Below are positions 13,793 to 15,561 of a DNA stretch of 15,561 bases, in pieces (position 1 is the first letter of the stretch; each line of letters begins with the position of its first letter). Position numbers and translations under genes: made by a program. This DNA is from Campylobacteraceae bacterium (GTDB lineage: Bacteria > Campylobacterota > Campylobacteria > Campylobacterales > Sulfurovaceae). Under the pieces are notes generated by a model, which had not been told where the DNA came from, searched no databases, and worked only from the letters and a program-made list of their open reading frames with translations. The DNA is taken from the NCBI GenBank assembly GCA_026986085.1, contig JALSPE010000098.1, positions 1-15,561 on the forward strand, given 5' to 3'.

Positions 13793-14080
13793 TTACAATT
13801 TTTCACAATGGTCTATATTTAACTCTTTTAGTAGTTTTTCTATAAATTCTCCAGGTGTTCTAGTTTGAGAGTAGATCTCTTTAGAAAATTCGATATAGTA
13901 TGTGCCACCACTATTTTGATCTCTTTTGTGAATTACTTCTGGATGGGTGTTTGTTTCTATCTCTATTTTATCTATAGTTGAGCATATATTGGTTCGATCA
14001 GAGCTATCTTTATACTCTATAATTAGACGCATATACTCCTCTTCCATATTAACAGATGCTACTCTTTTACTATTTGACAC
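13793..14080 (-). CDS. Uncharacterised small protein (95 aa)
   Basis: No family recognised. A soluble, charged protein with a predicted strand (MRLIIEYKDSS), a hydrophilic middle, 'GGTYYIEFSKEIY' as a second strand, and a C-terminal helix (PGEFIEKLLKELNI). No signal peptide or membrane segment. I chose the GTG at 14080: AAAAGGA lies 6 bases upstream (14087-14093), and an ATG that would extend the frame to 14101 falls within a good -10 box (14100-14105) and so would not be transcribed from that promoter. An internal ATG at 14032, with GAGGAG three bases upstream, is a third possibility giving 72 residues less the final stop difference noted by its position. It is divergent from sucC. Confidence 0.6.
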   Translation of the reverse strand: MSNSKRVASVNMEEEYMRLIIEYKDSSDRTNICSTIDKIEIETNTHPEVIHKRDQNSGGTYYIEFSKEIYSQTRTPGEFIEKLLKELNIDHCEKL

Positions 14081-14099
14081 ACTATATCCTTTTTGTATC

Positions 14100-14105
14100 A
14101 TTTTA
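14100..14105 (-). promoter_or_regulatory. -10 box for the 95-aa gene
   Basis: The minus strand reads TAAAAT within GGTAAAAT, matching gnTAnaAT, with a long T/A-rich stretch upstream (14106-14140). It lies about 20 bases before the chosen GTG start. Confidence 0.45.
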
Positions 14106-14153
14106 CCATATAAAAACTAAATTTTTTTTTAAGTTTAATTTATTATTTCGTGT

Positions 14154-14226
14154 AGTTTCTTAACACAAAAGGGTAATTATTGGCTATTGCATTTAATAGT
14201 GTTAATTATTATAGGTAAAAGAAACT
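14154..14226. repeat. Nested inverted repeats upstream of sucC
   Basis: AGTTTCTT (14154-14161) is the reverse complement of AAGAAACT (14219-14226), and inside it TTAACAC (14160-14166) is the reverse complement of GTGTTAA (14199-14205). The right outer arm touches the sucC -10 box. The spacing is long for a single operator, so it could be a pair of regulator half-sites or a DNA/RNA hairpin. No known regulator is assigned. Confidence 0.4.
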
Positions 14227-14231
14227 ATAAT
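14226..14231 (+). promoter_or_regulatory. -10 box for sucCD
   Basis: TATAAT within AACTATAAT, 29 bases before the sucC GTG, with AAGGAG at 14249-14254 between them. Transcription would start near 14238. The outer inverted repeat immediately upstream overlaps its first base. Confidence 0.5.
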
Positions 14232-14260
14232 ATTGATACTTTAAATTTAAGGAGAGCCAA

Positions 14261-15436
14261 GTGAATATACATGAGTATCAGGCGAAGCAGGTTTTTGCTG
14301 AGTATGGTGTTCCAACTCCAAGAGGATTGGTAGCACAAAGTGTAGAAGAGGCAGTAGAGAATGCAAAAAAATTAGGTGGAGATATTTGGGTTGTAAAAGC
14401 TCAAATTCACGCTGGAGGTAGAGGACTTGGTGGTGGTGTTAAACTAGCTAAGTCGCTAGAAGAGGTTGAGCAGTTTGCTAAAGAGATTTTAGGAATGACT
14501 TTAGTTACACATCAAACAGGACCAGAGGGTAAGCTTGTTCAAAAAGTTTATATAGAAGAGGGTGCTGATATCAAAGATGAATTGTATCTTGGTGTTGTTC
14601 TTGATAGAGCAAAAGAGATGCCTGTTATTATGGCTTCTACTGAGGGTGGTATGGAGATTGAAAAAGTTGCAGAAGAGACTCCAGAAAAGATTATAAAAGT
14701 AGCAGTTGATCCAACTATCGGTTTTCAAGGTTTTCATGGTAGAGAGTTGGTTTTTGGTCTTGGTATTACAGATAAAAATGAGCAAAAAAAGTTTATAGAC
14801 TTTGCATCTAAGCTATTTAAAATCTATATGGATAAAGATGTAGAGTTGATAGAGATTAATCCACTAATTAAAACTGGTAGTGGAGATTTTATTGCACTTG
14901 ATGGTAAGATGGGATTTGATGATAGTGCACTATTTAGACACCCAGATATAGAAGCTATGAGAGATATTAGCGAAGAGGATCCAGATGAGAGAGAAGCAGC
15001 TAAGTATGGTTTAAGTTATATTGCACTTGATGGTGAAATTGGCTGTATGGTTAATGGTGCTGGACTTGCTATGGGAACTATGGATACAATTAATTATGTT
15101 GGTGGAACACCTGCTAACTTTTTGGATGTTGGTGGTAAAGCTAATGCAGAGACTGTTGCTAAAGGGTTTGAGATAATTTTGAAAAATCCAAAAGTAAAAG
15201 CTATTTTTGTAAATATTTTTGGTGGAATTGTTAGATGCGATAGAATTGCAAATGGTATTTTAGAAGCTACAAAATTAGTAGATGTTCATGTTCCTGTTAT
15301 TGTGCGACTTGATGGAACAAATGCACCAGAAGCAGCAGAGATTTTAAAAAATGCAAATATAGATAATGTTATTGCAGCAACAGACTTGCTTGATGGTGCT
15401 AAAAAAGCAGTTGATGCAGCTAAAGGAGAGTTATAA
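14261..15436 (+). CDS. sucC: Succinate-CoA ligase (ADP-forming) beta subunit SucC
   Basis: ATP-grasp subunit of succinyl-CoA synthetase, interconverting succinate, CoA and ATP with succinyl-CoA, ADP and phosphate. The N-terminal MNIHEYQAKQVF is diagnostic. Lys46 and HAGGRGLGGG (50-59) form the nucleotide-binding part, 'ELIEINPL' (about 195-202) carries Mg2+ ligands, and the C-terminal ligase domain has 'NIFGGIVRCD' and 'RLDGTNAPEA'. At 391 aa it is normal length. The GTG start is set by AAGGAG 6 bases upstream. The stop overlaps the sucD start (TAATG). In an organism fixing CO2 by the reductive TCA cycle it would run towards succinyl-CoA; the direction cannot be read from this window. Confidence 0.96.
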   Translation: MNIHEYQAKQVFAEYGVPTPRGLVAQSVEEAVENAKKLGGDIWVVKAQIHAGGRGLGGGVKLAKSLEEVEQFAKEILGMTLVTHQTGPEGKLVQKVYIEEGADIKDELYLGVVLDRAKEMPVIMASTEGGMEIEKVAEETPEKIIKVAVDPTIGFQGFHGRELVFGLGITDKNEQKKFIDFASKLFKIYMDKDVELIEINPLIKTGSGDFIALDGKMGFDDSALFRHPDIEAMRDISEEDPDEREAAKYGLSYIALDGEIGCMVNGAGLAMGTMDTINYVGGTPANFLDVGGKANAETVAKGFEIILKNPKVKAIFVNIFGGIVRCDRIANGILEATKLVDVHVPVIVRLDGTNAPEAAEILKNANIDNVIAATDLLDGAKKAVDAAKGEL

Positions 15437-15561
15437 TGAGTATTTTGGTAAATAAAGATACAAAAGTAATTGTGCAGGGTTTTACTGGTAGTGAAGGGAC
15501 ATTTCATGCTCAGCAATGTATAGATTATGGAACTAATATAGTTGGTGGTGTTACGCCAAAT
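15436..15561 (+). CDS. sucD: Succinate-CoA ligase alpha subunit SucD (5' part)
   Basis: Only the first 42 residues are in the window. They begin MSILVNKDTKVIVQGFTG and continue through GTFHAQQ and GGVTPN, the start of the CoA-binding Rossmann domain of SucD. The active-site histidine lies beyond the edge. The ATG overlaps the sucC stop (TAATG), with GGAGAG at 15425-15430 as ribosome site, so the two subunits are translationally coupled. The frame is open to the last base. Confidence 0.93.
   Translation, partial: MSILVNKDTKVIVQGFTGSEGTFHAQQCIDYGTNIVGGVTPN

Noticed and set aside
14160..14178. TTAAC half-site as an NssR/FNR-type operator
   Set aside because: The matching GTTAA arm is 30-odd bases away rather than 4, so the known TTAAC-N4-GTTAA arrangement is not met.
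1..15561. tRNA, rRNA, CRISPR or insertion sequences
   Set aside because: The gaps were read for cloverleaf-like arms, regular direct repeats and terminal inverted repeats; none was convincing.

Overview
The window looks like a chromosomal segment of a low-GC Campylobacterota (epsilonproteobacterial) genome, closest in gene content to Sulfurimonas/Sulfurovum-type sulfur- or hydrogen-oxidisers. The reasons are very AT-rich DNA, T-rich promoters with a gnTAnaAT-like -10 box, a PycB/OadA-type carboxylase with the variant 'RDGFQS' motif as I remember it from Campylobacter, its linkage to ATP-dependent PEP carboxykinase, and an HrgA-like protein of the kind described in Helicobacter pylori. The assignment rests on recognition by eye, not on a search.

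Layout. Positions 1-249 have no gene, only weak hairpins. A small uncharacterised gene (250-483, minus) and a MetF-type methylenetetrahydrofolate reductase (590-1516, minus) follow. Divergent from metF is a very AT-rich islet (about 1591-3028, plus): a RelE/ParE-type toxin-antitoxin pair, then an HrgA-like protein with an HTH domain and a candidate PD-(D/E)xK nuclease core. From 3112 the plus strand carries serB, an MsbA-like ABC exporter and uppP as a tight operon, then a DEAD-box RNA helicase behind a leader with a long inverted repeat.

The central block (7850-12868) is oadG-oadA-oadB-pckA, very tightly spaced and closed by a clear hairpin terminator. It encodes a membrane-bound, biotin-dependent, Na+-translocating oxaloacetate decarboxylase and a PEP carboxykinase, so both products act on oxaloacetate at the C3/C4 branch point. 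After it come an acylphosphatase, a small Cys-rich protein, a decayed gene that reads as an MTH1187-type (DUF77/UPF0045) thiamine-binding protein with two compensating frameshifts, an unexplained AT-rich stretch, a small unknown minus-strand gene, and finally sucC with the start of sucD (succinyl-CoA synthetase), which runs off the window.

Most of the window is housekeeping metabolism. The parts most worth a second look are the toxin-antitoxin/HrgA islet, the decayed thiamine-binding gene, the N-terminal extension of OadB, and the inverted repeats upstream of the helicase and sucC. No tRNA, rRNA, CRISPR array or insertion sequence was seen.
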